From assembly GCF_000283155.1 (NCBI RefSeq), contig NW_004454175.1, positions 4,924,218 through 4,988,217 on the forward strand: a DNA stretch of 64,000 nt. The letters run 5' to 3'. Under the pieces are notes generated by a model. It was given only the letters and a program-made list of their open reading frames with translations, did no database searches and was not told the DNA's origin. Within the stretch, counting starts at the first letter, position 1; each line of letters starts with the position of its first letter. This document shows, piece by piece, positions 12,301 through 27,300 of the stretch. Position numbers and translations under genes: made by a program. The stretch is from Ceratotherium simum simum. Lineage: Eukaryota; Chordata; Mammalia; Perissodactyla; Rhinocerotidae.

Positions 12301-15300
12301 GACCACCTCACCTCGGAGAGCGTGAACTGCTCCCATGCCTTCAAGAGTCTTAGGCAAATGTATCTTAGCTGGAACTGTATCAGAATAAAAGAAGAAAGAA
12401 TGTAATTTAGCAATACCTAACACTACTTGAGTGTAACACCTCCCCCCTCAATGAATAATATGTCATCTAGCACCAAATTGATGTTTACTAATCTGTTTTT
12501 ACCTTCCACTTCCAAGGAGGCAGTGCCAGACACAGATCCCCCTTGGTTGGTAGCTCTGACTTGGTAAACCGTGGCATCATCATCTGTGACACTTGCAATG
12601 ATGAGCTGGTGGTAGCCACCCTTAAACTCTTGAATCCTGTACTTTAATCCATCTGCAATGATTTCTTTGCCTTGTCTGTACCATTTCACAATAGGTTTCG
12701 GGTGACCAGTCACTTTGCAGACCAAAGTAGCATTGCTCTGATATCTGACATGTAGATTTCTCAGTTCCTCTTTAAAGTGTGGTGCCTGAATGGGGACATC
12801 AGATGTGGGAGTGACAGGTTCTGATGTTTCACTCCATTCGCTTTCCCCACCTAGGTTTTCACATTTCACACGGAACTCATATTCAAGACCTTCAATAAGG
12901 TTTTGCACTGAAAAGACGGTTTCTCGAATTTCATCTGTTGTCACAGCAATCCATTTATTCTGCTTCTTCTCACGCTTCTCAAGGTAGTAATTTCTAATCT
13001 TTGCACCTCCATCACTGGCAGGTGGCTTCCAAGCCACAACACAAGAATCTTTTGTGACAGCAGTAATAGTTGGTTTGCCAGGAGCACCTGGCTTTTCTAT
13101 TTAAAACAAACAAAAAAGATTTGAGTCATGTGGTGAAACAGGCAGCTTTATTAAAAGCTTATTTTTTAAAAATAAAATGTTATGAACCCAAAGTTCTATT
13201 AATAGCTATTGCAGAAAAATGAAATTGGTTACTTTATGCTAAGAAACTTATCAAAATACAAAGTTTTTTTTTAAAGAAGAAGCAATAAGGAATATGTTTG
13301 TCCTTTTAGGTATGCAAAAATTCAATTTAAGTGAGATAAAAGGCACTTGTACTTTATCCAAATCTTTGCTATTTCCTTTCCAAATTTATTTCTGTGAAAA
13401 AGAGTTTTACGTAAAGATGGAATTTTACATTAGGAAGATTGTAGAGGTTGTACAAGAGGTTGTACTCACCAAACGGACTCTTAATGATCACAACTGAGGA
13501 GACCTCCAGAGGGTCACTGATGCCGAAAGTGTTCTGAGCCGAAACCCGGAAGTAATAGCCAGCATTTTCTGTGAGGTTCACAATTCTACAGGTTGTCACT
13601 GAGATGGCTGAAGACACCAATTGCCATTCAGCACCTTCCTTGGCCTCACATTTCTCCACCACATAATTGGTGATCCAGGAGCCGCCATCATCTGCAGGTG
13701 GTTTCCAGCTGATCACCACAGAGTTCTTCAATAGAGCTTCAATCACAATTGGTCCTGTAGGTTTGTCTGGTTTATCTGTTGGGGGAAAATACAATTATAG
13801 TGGTTTTCAAAGTGTGTCTCCCAAGATCTTTTCTTTCTTTAAAGATAAAAAACACTGAAAATGAAAATAAAATACCTTGTATTTCCACATCAAGGATGGC
13901 ATCAACTGTTCCGAGAATGTTGCTGAGCTGAACTTTGTATTTCCCAGCATGAGTTTTACGTTGGACATTCTTCATGACGAGATGAGTATAGTGCTCAGTA
14001 TTTTCAATAGTAATGTTTTCTGAGTTTTGCAGAAGTTTCTGGCCATGGAACCAAGTGATAGTAGGTACTGGACGACCAATGTACATAACATGAAGTCGAA
14101 GTGTTGAACCCACAGCACCATAATATTTCTCTTTTAGTGGGTAACCGGGATGGAACTGCGGTGTTGCTTGCAAGAGAAGCTTACTACTGGTTTCTACTTC
14201 TCCAACCTCGTTGGTAGCTATGCAGGTATAAACACCTTCATCTTCTTGTTCCTCTGTCATTACTGTCAGAGTATGTGTGCGTCCATCTGAAGACATTTTG
14301 TACTTCCGGCTTTGTATGAGCTCCTTACCAAATCGGTACCATTTAATGTCAGGTAGAGGCCTTCCAACAATCTGGCATGAGAGTTGAGCAGCTTCACCCA
14401 ATTTGGTGATAACATCCTTCAATTCTTTGCGTACTCCTGGCGCCTCTCCAGCTGAAGGATATGAAAGATAATATTAATACATTATTATTTCTACTGAATT
14501 CTCTGTCTCTGTTTCTCTATAATCCTCTGTCCTTGTGTATCAGGAATGAATTTATCCTATTGATTAATACTTTATTAGATACCGTAATTTATGTATGAGT
14601 CTAGTGCTTAAAAACTCTTTGCAGTGATTGAGGGTCATATGGAAAATAGGGATTCAATGAGCACATCATCATATTATTATGTAGAGTAGCTTTTCATGAC
14701 TGGTAGGCATTAACAATGCATAGGGTTTTGGGGAAATATGAGCTTTCTCTATAAATCTGTAGTATCTTTTTGCCCTTATTTAGGTTCACTGAAGTGGGTG
14801 GGGTACATTTGTCGACGCTTCCAGTCTTGTTAGGAAGTATTAAAAAAACCCATCGCATCCAAGGGGGAAATTGCTCTAGGAATGCGCTCAGTTCACTGTA
14901 CCTAACATCTGCTGAGGTTATGTGCTTAGAATGACTTCCTATAGGACATATCAATTATTCCCTGTGTATGCATTGCCAAAGGGAGTGATTTCTTTCCAAA
15001 CACTTGCTCTCCAATAAAGCTTTCTGGAGATCTACTTAGTATACAGGAATAATTAGCCTTAACATGTTGCTTAGTTTGTAAATCATAAGCAGAGAATTAA
15101 CGGCTACTTACATGTTAGTTTAGTCTTTACAGACATAGCAGTTCTTCGAGGTCTGCTAAGTCCAGTCTCATTCTCAGCAAAAACCCTGAATTCATATTCA
15201 GTAGCTTCCAGCAAACCCCCTATTGTGAATTGCCTGTCCTTGATGCGGTCCTTATTGCTCTTCTTCCAGGCACTGTCTCCAGACTGTCTATATTCAACCC

Positions 15301-18300
15301 AGTATCCAAGGATTTCTTTGCCTCCATCACATTCAGGTTTCTCCCACTGTAGAGTGACGCTGTCTTTGGATATTGAAAGGATCTCAAGTTCTCCAGGTTG
15401 GCTTGGCTTATCTGAAATGTTTTAAAACAATTGGAAAAAAGAAATCAGCTTTACTGCTGAAATGAAAGAAAAAGACCAAAGATGGCTTGCCTCTTTGATT
15501 CCAACCCCTTTGGAAGCTCTCTCCTTACCAAATGGATCTTTGCAAACAACCGGTTCAGAAGCAGGGCTGGTCTCGCTTAGGCCAACATCATTCTGTGCAA
15601 TGATGCGGAACTGATATTCAGCATCAGGAACAAGCCCGGTGACTGTGTACATTGTGGTGGTTATCTGAGTCTTGTTGTGTCTGACCCACTTGTCAGTGGA
15701 TGTCTCCCTGCGCTCAATGTAGTAGCCTGTGACTCGAGAACCACCATCGTCTTTGGGCCTTGACCAGGACAGGCTGACAGAACTCTTTGTTACATCGAGT
15801 ACTTCTGGAGGATTGCTTGGAGGCTCCGGAGGGTCTAGGAATATAAGTGGAAAACACACGTGTGTTAGCATACAGTCCCAAATCTTGTAAGCTGGTGGCT
15901 TTCATTTCAAAACAAAAGAGTACTGAAAGAACTTTTACAGTGTGTGGTTGGAAGAGCACTTACTCAGTGGTGTTTTGGGGATGACTGGTTCCTCAGATTT
16001 CAAGGGTTTGCTTATTCCAAACTGGTTTTCTGCTGAAACACGGAAATGGTATTCCACGTTTTCTTTGAGGCCTTTTACCACCAGAGATGTACCTCGGACT
16101 CTGGAATCAATGGTATACCAGGCAGCTTTAGGCACTTCTCGCCTCTCGAGGATGTATCCTAAGATGTCAGCACCACCATCATCGGCAGGGGGTCTCCAGC
16201 TGACCCTTACAGAGCGAGCTTGTATATCGTCATATTCAAGTGGCCCTTCTGGAGTGTTGGGGTTTCCTATCACCCTGACCTTGATGTAAACAGCCTTTTT
16301 GCCACATTTGTTTTCCAGAACCAGGTCGTAAGTGCCAGAATCATCTCTGTCTGCTTCTTTGATCACAAGCTCAGTGTGAGTTTCAGATGTTGCAATCATG
16401 GCACGCTTACTAATATCTTGGCCTTCCTTGGTCCATTTACATATTGGGAATGGTTTTCCTTTGATTGGTATGGTAAGTCTGATGACTCCACCTTGTCTTA
16501 CAAAGATACCTTCCTGGTATCTTTCATCTAGTTCATAATCAGGATATTCTGGGAAAAAAGGGAGGGTTACAATTTAGCATTTTTTTTGGTAGGAAATAAG
16601 TCTTAAGGCAATTATAGCAGAAAGTAAATGATCATGTCTTACCAAGCATTTCAGTGACTTTGACTGTTCCTGGTACCTCAGCGGGCTCCCCAGGTCCACC
16701 AGCATTACAAGCTAGGACACGGAATCTGTACTCAGCGCCCTGAGGTAGGTGTGTTAGAGTATACTCCCGAATCTTGGTTGGGGTGGTGTTACATTTGGTC
16801 CATTCATGTTGATCTACTTTTTGCATTTCAATCAAGTAGCCTGTGACTTTAGATCCTCCTTCATCTTCTGGAACACTCCAGGCCAGGGAGACTGATGTCC
16901 TTGTTGTATCAGTAACTCTTGGGTTTTGTGGCTTTCCTGGAGGAGCTGGGGATAAGAATAAGACAACCCCATACTTGTTAAAGTTGCTGCAAAGTTGACA
17001 ATCAACTGTGCCACCTAACAAATTCAGTGAGTGTGGAAACATGGACTGTTAGCATTAGAATATTTTTTGTTTTGTAAAACTTCCATTCATTTTATCAATT
17101 AAAAATACTTAAAGCTCTTCCTTTTTCCTCTGTCGTAAATGTGCTTTATGATCACTACTACTATCTTACATTTATCTGCAATTTTTCAAGTGCTTTTAGA
17201 AATATTAACTTACTGGAAATATTCTATATATTGATTGTGAGGGTAGTTATACAACAGTACGTTTTCCAAAACTTATAGAACTATATAGTTCAGAAGAGTG
17301 AATTTTAACTACATTAAATTATACCTCAGTAAACTTGACTCATACAAAATATATTTACCAATTGGATCCATGGCAACAATGGGTTTGGAAGGACGACTTG
17401 GTTTTCCAGTCCCTCTGGCATTAATGGCTGTGACACGGTGTTCATATTCTAAGCCTTCAATAAGGCCAGTGGAACGGTACCGTGTCATCGTCACTGGTAC
17501 TTTATTTACACGGACCCATCGGTCTGCTCTCACTTCTTTGCGCTCCACAATGTAGCCAGTCACTTGGGAGCCACCGTCATCCTCTGGTGGATACCAAGTA
17601 AGAGTCATGCCATCACGGGAGACATCAAATATCTGTAATGTTTCTGGAGGTCCAGGAATACCTGCAGCAAGACAATGGTAAACACAATATGGCAATATGA
17701 ATAAACAGATAAAGACTCATACATCTGTATAAGTGCGTCTTAGCTTTTTAAATAGTATATGACTCTCGAGATTATTTTTCCAATGCTTTCCTTTTTGTAC
17801 TTTTCTTGCTGTTTCTCCTTTTCTTCAATTCTATAAACATTTATTAAGCATGCACTCTATTTTTTTCTCACTATAGCATAGCTAGTTCTTCCTCCCTCCC
17901 TTCTATCCATGTTGAAAACTTCCAAGAAAAGGAGGTTTAGAAATCTTAGACCCTAGGTTAATTTTGCGACCAATTTTTACTTACATTAGGGCATATTAAA
18001 AACAAATCTCTTTTTGTTAACATTCAGAATCAGAGATGGGGAGAACAGTAGAAGGGTCCAAGGACTTACTGATTCTGCTGCGACATTCTATGATCTCAGA
18101 TTGCAAGTAAGATCCAATCCCAAAGCGGTTGGTTGCAGCCACACGGAACACATACTCATTTCCTTCAGTGAGTCTGGTAAACTTAAATGTCTGTCTAGTC
18201 ACTGACTCAGACACTGGCAGCCATCCTGGACGATGGGCATCACGTTGTTCTACCACATAACCACTCAGTGGAGCACCACCATCCAATTCAGGTGGTTCCC

Positions 18301-21300
18301 AGGAAATGGTAACTGAAGTAGCATCAATTTCATCAATCTTGATAGGCCCAGTTGGTGGACCAGGCTTGTCTATGAAAGAAAAAGAAATTTGGGAAATTAA
18401 TTTTCACTTCAAATCAAAATTTGGTGACTGAACATCAACAACAACTTGCTTGTGTCTCTGTCACACATCCTTACCAAGAATGATAACTTTAATGGTCTCT
18501 GAAGTAGTTCCAGTTACATTCTTCAATTCAAGTGTATATTCTCCAGTATCTCTGATAGTGGTTTCACGGATGGTTAATTTAGCTACTTTAGTATGAGTTT
18601 CAACTGTGACACGGTCTGATTCTCTTAGTTTAGAACCAGCAAAGAACCAGGAAGCAGCAGGAGGTGGGCGACCAGCGATTGGTATCACCAGCTCTACTGG
18701 TCTGCCGGCTGGGACATGGATGGTCTTTTGAGGCATTGTGGAAAGATCGATTGTTGGCAACACTATGAGAAAGAAAGTAGGCATTTATTCTTAAGCATTA
18801 TTTCTAATGACAAAGTGTCATGAATTCTGAATGTTTTCTTTATTTTACTTTACTGTTATTGTTATTTTTTGGTGATCTGGTACATACCTCTGAGATCTTG
18901 TACAGTCACTGCTGTGATGATCTCTCTTGCTTCTGACACGCCTTTCTCATTTTGTGCCCTTACTCTAAATAAGTACTGTTCACCTTCATTTAAGGAAATA
19001 ACTGTGTGCTCTAGGACTGTGGGTTTTAAGGTGGCAACCTTCATCCATCTCTCAGTGCCAGCTTTGCAGGCCTCGAGAACATATCCAGTGAGTCGGCTAC
19101 CACCATCGTAAAGTGGTTTTTCCCAGGCAAGAGTCACAGTTGATTTGGTGACATCGACCACTTCTAGCTTTGTAGGCACCAAAGGCACTTCTGAGACCAG
19201 AACTGCATCGGATGTTTCACAAGGTTCTCCAATGCCATAAATATTTTCTGGCAACACTCTGAAATAGTACATGGTTCCTTCTACAAGTCCAGAAATTCGG
19301 TAAAGTGTCTTGCTGCATTTGGTAGTTACTGTTTTGAATGCTCTCATGGCAGCTTCACGCTTCTCAATAATGTAGTTGTTGACAGGGGCTCCACCATCAA
19401 TTGTGGGAATTTCCCAAGTAATGGTCACAGAATCTCTGGATACTTCCTTAACTTTCACTGAAGGACAGGGACCAGGAGTATCTAAAAAATAGAATGAAAG
19501 ATCCATACTTCTTATTTCCCTGATTGGTTGATAGATTTTTTTTTTTTTTGCACGAAAATATACTCAACATAGTTCCTCTCTAGAGAGGTGTTCAATCATA
19601 GGTCAAAGTGTATCTTTTTAAAGAATCTACTCACAGCATAGTCAATTTTAAGACAAATACTTACCATATACTTTAACAAGGACTGTTGCTGATTTCTTGC
19701 CAGATTGATTTTCGGCTTCAATGGTGTATTTTCCAGCATCATACCGGTTAACTTTGTCCACGATAAGTAAAGAGTAGCTCTCAGTGGTGTCAATAATTGC
19801 CCGGCTTGCAAGGTCAATGCCTTTCTTGCTCCATGTGATGACGGGAGGTGGTCTCCCAGATACAGACACCATCAGACGCAGTGAGGCCCCAGCTCTGACG
19901 GTCACAGTCTTCTTTAGGTCATCTGCAAGCTCAAGATCTGGTATTTCTGGAAAGTAAATGCCAAAACTTAATTAATTCATGAACAGATGTGATGAGAAAA
20001 TAATTCACCCAAAAGCTTATATTATAAGTACCTAGTCTTTCCACGGGCTCAATTTCGGCACTTGACTCGCTATATTCACTCATGCCCTTCACGTTCACAG
20101 CAGCAACTCTGAAGGAATATTTCTGGCCCATTTTAAGGTCTGGCACAGTGAATTCAGTATTTCTTATTGTGGCCTTGGTATGCACTCGGTACCACTGATC
20201 AGTGTCCTTCTCTTGCATCTCAAGAACATATCCTGTGATGTCAACACCACCATCATACATGGGCTTGGTCCATGCCAAACTAATGCTGTGCTTGGTGGTA
20301 TCCACAACTCTTGGAGCAGAAGGTGGTCCAGGGGTATCTATGGAATTTAAAGAGGGGAATACAGGTATTACACAAATAAGGAAGCTTTGAGATTTGTATT
20401 TTTGGTTTTCAAGACTCATAAAGGCATTATTGTTCCTTGTCTACACTCACCAAGATAATCTTTGTAACTGGGCTCTTCTGATATTACAGGGCAGCGCTGT
20501 ATTCTATGTTATCACTATTATTATTATTATTATTACTATTTTAAGAATTAAACTTCTTTAGAAAGGTAGATGTTTCTTTCCTGATACTTTGGCTAGCTAT
20601 GCTGTGTTCTTCCAGCTAACTTCGTTTCTTAACGTACCCATTCTCAGGGACTCTTCCTCAGTTGCTCAGCTTTTCATAGAGTTGATATCACTTGTCACCT
20701 CTACATTTCCAATGAGTACAGGGATCAGTTTCTTCTGCTTCCCCTATTCAGTCCCAATGGTTTCTTCCTTTTAGTTCTTGGGCTCAAACTCTATACAAGG
20801 ATTTTATTTTTGAAGCTCTTGTGACAATTATTTTGTTACGTACTTACTAAGATACTAGAAACTTTATGCTCTGCTAAGCCTCTTCTTAAAAGAGACTGTG
20901 TCATTTTTCTTTTCAGTGGTTATTATCACTACAATGTTCTCTTCTCCATTTCTAGGAAGATTTATAAAATATATCCCTTTCATATTGGTAGCAGAATAAT
21001 TTATTTTTTTCATAGATTGGAAAATACTGTAACAATTTTCATCAATGTAATTGCTAACTTATCAACAGAGTAGTAGTTAAAATGTTCTCTGACTTAGGCT
21101 ATATTTAAGATCCTTCTAATAAGCATATGCTTTCCTAGACCATTCATAAATTCTACAAGTTCTTGGAAATAGCATGTTGGAAAATTTTTTGTAATATGGT
21201 TTTGATGGGCATTAGATTTATATATGATTCTTGGAACTCACATGATGGTTCTCTGCATGAGATAAAGTTGGAAGCTTCGCTGGGTTCACTGTTACCAGCA

Positions 21301-24300
21301 GCATTCACTGCGGTCACCCGGAACTGGTAATCACAACCTTCCATCAGGCCAGTCACCTTCAGCCTGGTATCGTACACCACGTAGTCTTTGTTGACACGTG
21401 TCCAGCGCAAGCTCTTCTTCTCACGTTTGTCTACTAGGTAGTTGCTGATATCATTGCCACCATCAGATTCAGGTTTTACCCACTGAATGATGATATGCTC
21501 TTTGCCAGCTCCAACTTCTTCAGGCATGCCAGGTTGTGATGGAATAGCTGTTTATATTTTTATGAAAATAAGGATGATGAGAATTGCACAAAATCACAGT
21601 TGATATGACTGCCCTCCTCTCCCCCTGATCCCATGATATTTCAACTACCAAGTTATTTAATAGTGTTAATACTCACTGAATGAGTTTCTGGCTACAATTG
21701 GCTCTGATTCAACAGGCACACCAGGGCCGTATTTGTTTACTGCTCGCACTCGGAATATGTATTCGTTGTTCTTGATGAGTCTGGTAACTACATGGGATAG
21801 GGTTGGGCATTCGCCTTCAACAATCACCCAGTTGAGCCTGCTAGTCTCACGTCTTTCCACAATGTAGTGTGTTATTTCTGCTCCTCCGTCTTCCTGAGGA
21901 AGGCTCCAGGCTAAAGTACACTTCTCCTCTGTTACTCTGCTGACGGTGAGATGTCCACATGGGCCAGGGGAATCTGAAACAGGTGTAGTGACAAGCAATG
22001 ATGAAAATTTTTCTTTCTGCCCACATTTGAAAATGCTAGAAAAATAAAAGAACATTTGACATGCTCACCAAGAACTTTGACCATGACAGACACGGCCTTG
22101 GTCCCACTGGCATTCTTCACTGTTAAAGTGTATTTTCCACTGTCACTTCTGTCACAGAACTTGATCACAGCAGTTGCTCGTTTGCCAGTATACTGCAAAG
22201 AGACTTTTTCACAGAGATCTAGCTCCTTGTCCCCTTTGGTCCAGATAATTTTGGGTTCAGGCTTGCCCCCAACTGCAGCATCAAGAACAAGATCCGAGCC
22301 TGCTCTGATGGTCACCACATCACCCCGTAATCTGGCATCCAGTTCAGCTTTGGGCGGAGCTGTCATAGGCAAAATAGATGTGAATGAATATATGACAGTT
22401 TATTTTCACATAAATTGTGATAATTGAAAAGGAGAACATTGACTATTTTTTACCGTATTCATCTCGGCAAGTGACGGGGCCTGTAGATTCTGATCCTTTG
22501 CTAATTACCCCTGCTGCATTCTTGGCCAACACACGGAATTCGTAAGTGTCTCCTTCGCTGAGAGCAGTCACGGTGAAGAAGTTGTCAGATACGATGGTAT
22601 AGTTGCACTTCAGCCAGCGACCATCTCCAACTTCACTGACTGGCTTACGCTCTATGATGTAGCCCACAACCTTGCTGCCTCCATCATACACAGGGGAAGA
22701 CCAAATCAGGGACACTGTTGATCTTGTGACATCTGTCACCTCTGGTCTTCCTGGTGCATCTGGGAGGGATGCAAAAATAAGGTTAAAAAATACAACTCTG
22801 AATTCTACTAGTACCAATAATGATGATGATGATGATAATAATAATAATAAACAATTGTACCCTTAAATTTTGATACATACCAACTGGGTTTTGAGCCATC
22901 ATAGGTCTTGAAGCTTCACTGGCTTTGCTAACACCTGCAGCATTGAGTGCATATGTTCTGAACTGATATTCCAGTCCTTCTACCAGACCGGTCACTTTGT
23001 AGTTGCACTCTAAGCATGGCACTTTGTTTTCTTTCACCCAAAGAATGGTGTTACGTTCTTTCTTCTCAACCCAGTAGCCAATGACTTTACTGCCACCATC
23101 ATGGTAGGGTTCTTCCCAACGAATAGACATGGCATTGGCAGACACATAGTAGACTTCAGGTCTGGTAGGAGCGCTTGGTGGGACTAATAATAAACAAAGG
23201 TATCAAATATGAATACAGTTTCATAAAATTCAGGGGAAATATTTAATAAGCGACTTTGAAATCTGATTTTTATTTTTCTTACCAAATGGATGCTCAGCAA
23301 TTATTGGTGCTGATTCTAGAGGCTTGCTGACACCAAATCTGTTCTCCGAACTGACACGGAAAGAATATTCCATGTATTTTGTGAGATGAGTGACTTTAAT
23401 CTGAGTGCGCTTGACACTGGAATTGACAAGCTGCCAAGCTGTTGTACCCGACTCACGCTTTTCAACTATATAATTAGTAATGTCTGTGCCTCCATCATCT
23501 TTAGGTTCACCCCATGACAGGACACATGATTCGGCTGAGACAGATGAGACCTCAATGGGGCCAGTTACTGGACCTGGCCTTCCGATGACCACAACTGTGA
23601 TGGTAAATGTTTTAACACCAGCTGTATTTTCCAGAGTCAAGAAATATCTTCCAGAGTCACCTCTCATGCTGTCCTTTACAGACAAGGTGGTTCTGTCTTT
23701 TGTTGTTGTGATGCTCACCCGATCTGTCTCCTTAAGTCTCATTTCTTCGAGCTTCCATGTTACTTTGGGGGCGGGACGACCACTGATTGGCACGTCAATG
23801 GTAAATGTGCTTCCTGCTTTGCAAGTTATGAGCTGATTGGTAATTCCAGTGAGATCTGCAGTGGGCTCAATTTGAGGCTCCTTGATGATGACAGAAGAGA
23901 AGGCTTCCCTGGGTTCGCTGTAGCCAGCATCATTCTTAGCCTTCACACGGAATTCATATTCAGTGTTCTCAACAAGGCGCTCCACTGTGAAAGTCAGCTG
24001 TTTGGTGTGACCTGCTTCAACCCAGAAGTCAGATCCCTTTTGTCTCATTTCGAGCAGGTAGCCAGTGATCCGGCTGCCTCCATCGTGGTCAGGTTTAAGC
24101 CAAGCTAAGACTGCGGAGGATTTGCTTGTGTCAACAACATCAAGTCTCTTAGGTGGAGCAGGCTGTTCTGTGGCTATCATTGGTTCTGGCATTTCATAGG
24201 GTTCACCAACACCATACTCATTTTCTGCAGAAACACGGAAATAGTATGGAACGCCTTCTACCAGGTCATTGACCTTGAGGATCTGACGAATGCATTTTTC

Positions 24301-27300
24301 ACTGACAACCTGCCAGCTACGGCGACTTGCTTCTCGTTTCTCTACCACGTAGTGATGGATTCGGGCACCACCATCAAGGAGAGGAGTATCCCACATCAAT
24401 GTGACGGATCCCCGGGTCACATCCTTGAAGGTAATCGGGCCAGGTGGGCCTGGAGAGTCTAGCACCTTTACGGTGAATGTGATTGACTTACTCCCACTGT
24501 TGTTTTCCACGGTAAAGGTATATTTCCCTGCGTCATTTCTGTTGCAGTTTTCCACGGTGAGGGTGCTGAAGGAGTCTGTTGTATGGATATCAGCCCGAAT
24601 GCTAAGGTTAGAGTCAGGTTTGGTCCACATGGCTGTAGGAGTTGGTCTACCCTGGTAGGCAATGAAGAGGCGAATACTGGCCCCAGCTCTAACAACATGG
24701 GTCTGCTTGAAGTTTGCGTCGATGTCTAGCTCAGGAGCTGTTAATCGGTCAACTGCTTTAATTGTGCCGGTCACTTCACAGCTGTCTCCTTTTCCAGCAC
24801 CATTGATAGCACTAACTCGGAATTTGTATTCTTCACCTGCTTGTAGGTCAGTGACTGTATATCTTGTTTTCACACATGCCTCTACATTCACCTTGTGCCA
24901 GTCTCCTAAGTCAGCTTTGCACATTTCAATAATATACCCAATTATTTCCATGCCTCCATCAAACACTGGTTTAGACCATTCTAAGCTCACAGTTGTCTTT
25001 GACGTGTCTGTCACTTTGACCACAGTGGGAGCACTTGGTGGGCTGACCGGCTCTCTACATTTGATTAGTCTTGAGACACCACTTGGAGGTCCTACTCCTG
25101 CAGCATTTTCAGCCATGACATGGAATTCATACTCATTGCCCTCTGTCAGACCGGTGACTTTGAATCTTGTCTCAGCGATTGGTCGTTTGCTGATCACTTT
25201 TACCCATCTTGTACTTTTCTTTTCTCTCCTTTCGAGGATATAATGTTCAATTTCACTGCCACCATCTGATTCTGGCCTTGCCCATGTCAGGGTAATGCTA
25301 TTGCCTGTTACATTACTAGGTTCTGGAGTGCCAGGGGCATCGGGAATAGCTGTAAAATGAAAATAAAGAAAGAAACAAACAAACCAATTAGACATGTTTG
25401 CTTGAAAGTTAATCTTATGACATAGTACCACTTAGTAAAAATGGAAACTTACTGTATTGTATTTGAGCAACAACTGGGTCAGAATCAAGTGGCATGCCAA
25501 CACCAAACTTGTTAACTGCAGAAACACGGAACTGGTATTCATTGCCATTTATTAGTTTAATGGCGGTATAGCTGTGGGCTTCACAATTATCCTCAATTAG
25601 TGCCCAAGCAAGTCTGCTGGTTTCCCGTTTTTCAATGATGTAGTGAGTTATGGGAGCACAGCCATCATTCAGTGGAGCATCCCACCACAGGGTCATCTTC
25701 TCTCCAGTAATATTGGTGAATCTTATTGGCCCAACTACTTTTCCTGGTGTATCTGTAAGAAAAAGGTTCCAGAGTTAGTTTCTTTTTCCTGGTCCATTAA
25801 AATGCAATCAGGCATGTCCCTAATCCAAGTTTCGTAAATTGTAAGATTAAGAAGCTATTTTAGAAGTACCTTGTACTTTCACTCTAATTTCTGCTTTTGC
25901 GGTGCCAGATACATTTTTGGCTTCCACTGTATATATACCACGATGGTCCCGGGTAGCATCTCTAACAAAGAGGCTGGTGGATCCAAGGACATCAGTTATT
26001 TCCATATTCATCTTCTTTTCAATTTCTACTCCATCTCTGAACCAAGTTACTCGAGGTACTGGTCGTCCTTGCACCAAAGCTTTAATTCTAAGGCTCTCTC
26101 CAGACTTAATAATGATACCATCAAAGTACTCAGGGCCAAATTCTACTATTGGTGGAACTATAAAAGAAATAGAAATAATATGTATTAGTTTGGCTTAATA
26201 AAGACATAAATAAACATATTTTTCATTAGCACCATATCATAAAGCCTGGAAGGGTAATGCTTATACTGTGTTACCAAAAGCTATTTTGAAAGTAGGATTA
26301 ATAATTGAGAATTTAAACTATGGGGTTAAACATTTGCATATTAATAGGTTATCTCTTTTGTTATGTCTGTCATGTTATTAGTCTTGCATTGCCATTTGTA
26401 AAAAGAGAAATGAAACATTTACTTCCTAATACTGCTGCATATTTCCTGCAAGAGGCCATCAGCTACACTCAAGCCTTGTGCTGTTGGATGTATGTTGTAG
26501 TTTAGTAACTTCAGTAAAGATGGGCAGTTACTCTTGAGAGCTTTTTTTTTTATTTATTATGAATGACTGAAATTACAAAGCTAAAAACTCATTCCTATTT
26601 GCATGCTATTTATATGAGAATGGAGTGGACTAATAGACATGGTAAAAAGAATTGACGCCAATTACATTTTTTTCTTCTCTTCATCTGGAAGGTAGAAAAT
26701 CTAATTCATCCAACATAACAACCTTGGGTAATCTGTATGAAATGATGTTCTTATTCCCATTTTACAAACCAGGGCCAAAAGTATTTTTTAAAAATGTGAA
26801 TGCTCTTAGTCACATTGGAAATCAGTTGTAAATGCTTACCATTCTCGTCTCTTGTCATAATAATGCCAGAAGACTGTGAGGGCGGGCTTATAGTTCCAAC
26901 AGCATTTCTTGCAATTATTCTGAACTCATATCGATCTCCAGGACTAAGTCCTGTAACTGTGTACTGACATTCACTGACATCAGTAAAGTTGCACCTAGCC
27001 CAACGATCGCTCCCTTGCCGTTTCTCAATACTGTAGGCCACGATCTTACTGCCTCCATCACGCAACGGTGGGTTCCATTTCAGTGTGATGGTTTCCCGGG
27101 TGACATCAATGTAGTCAGGAGTGCCAGGTGGATCTAAAAAGTCATATGGAAGTTAAATGCATCATTATTTCTGTATTCAATTCTTAATCATCAATGGAAG
27201 AAAAATAAAATGAATAAATCCCCCAAACTCATTTTCACCATTATTCAATTTTTTGTATCATAATCTTTAAAAAAAACTTTACATTTCTTTATCAGACTAA

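Noticed and set aside
14694..14954. 86-codon minus-strand frame inside an intron.
   Set aside because: It has no Ig or Fn3 motif and no matching splice sites that would keep phase 1.
20451..20477. A 27-nt candidate micro-exon with a good donor (CTTG|GTGAGT), phase 1-1, reading EEPSYKDYL.
   Set aside because: Joined after the exon at 21242-21547 (ending in T), its first two bases AA would create a TAA stop. The acceptor also has almost no pyrimidine tract.
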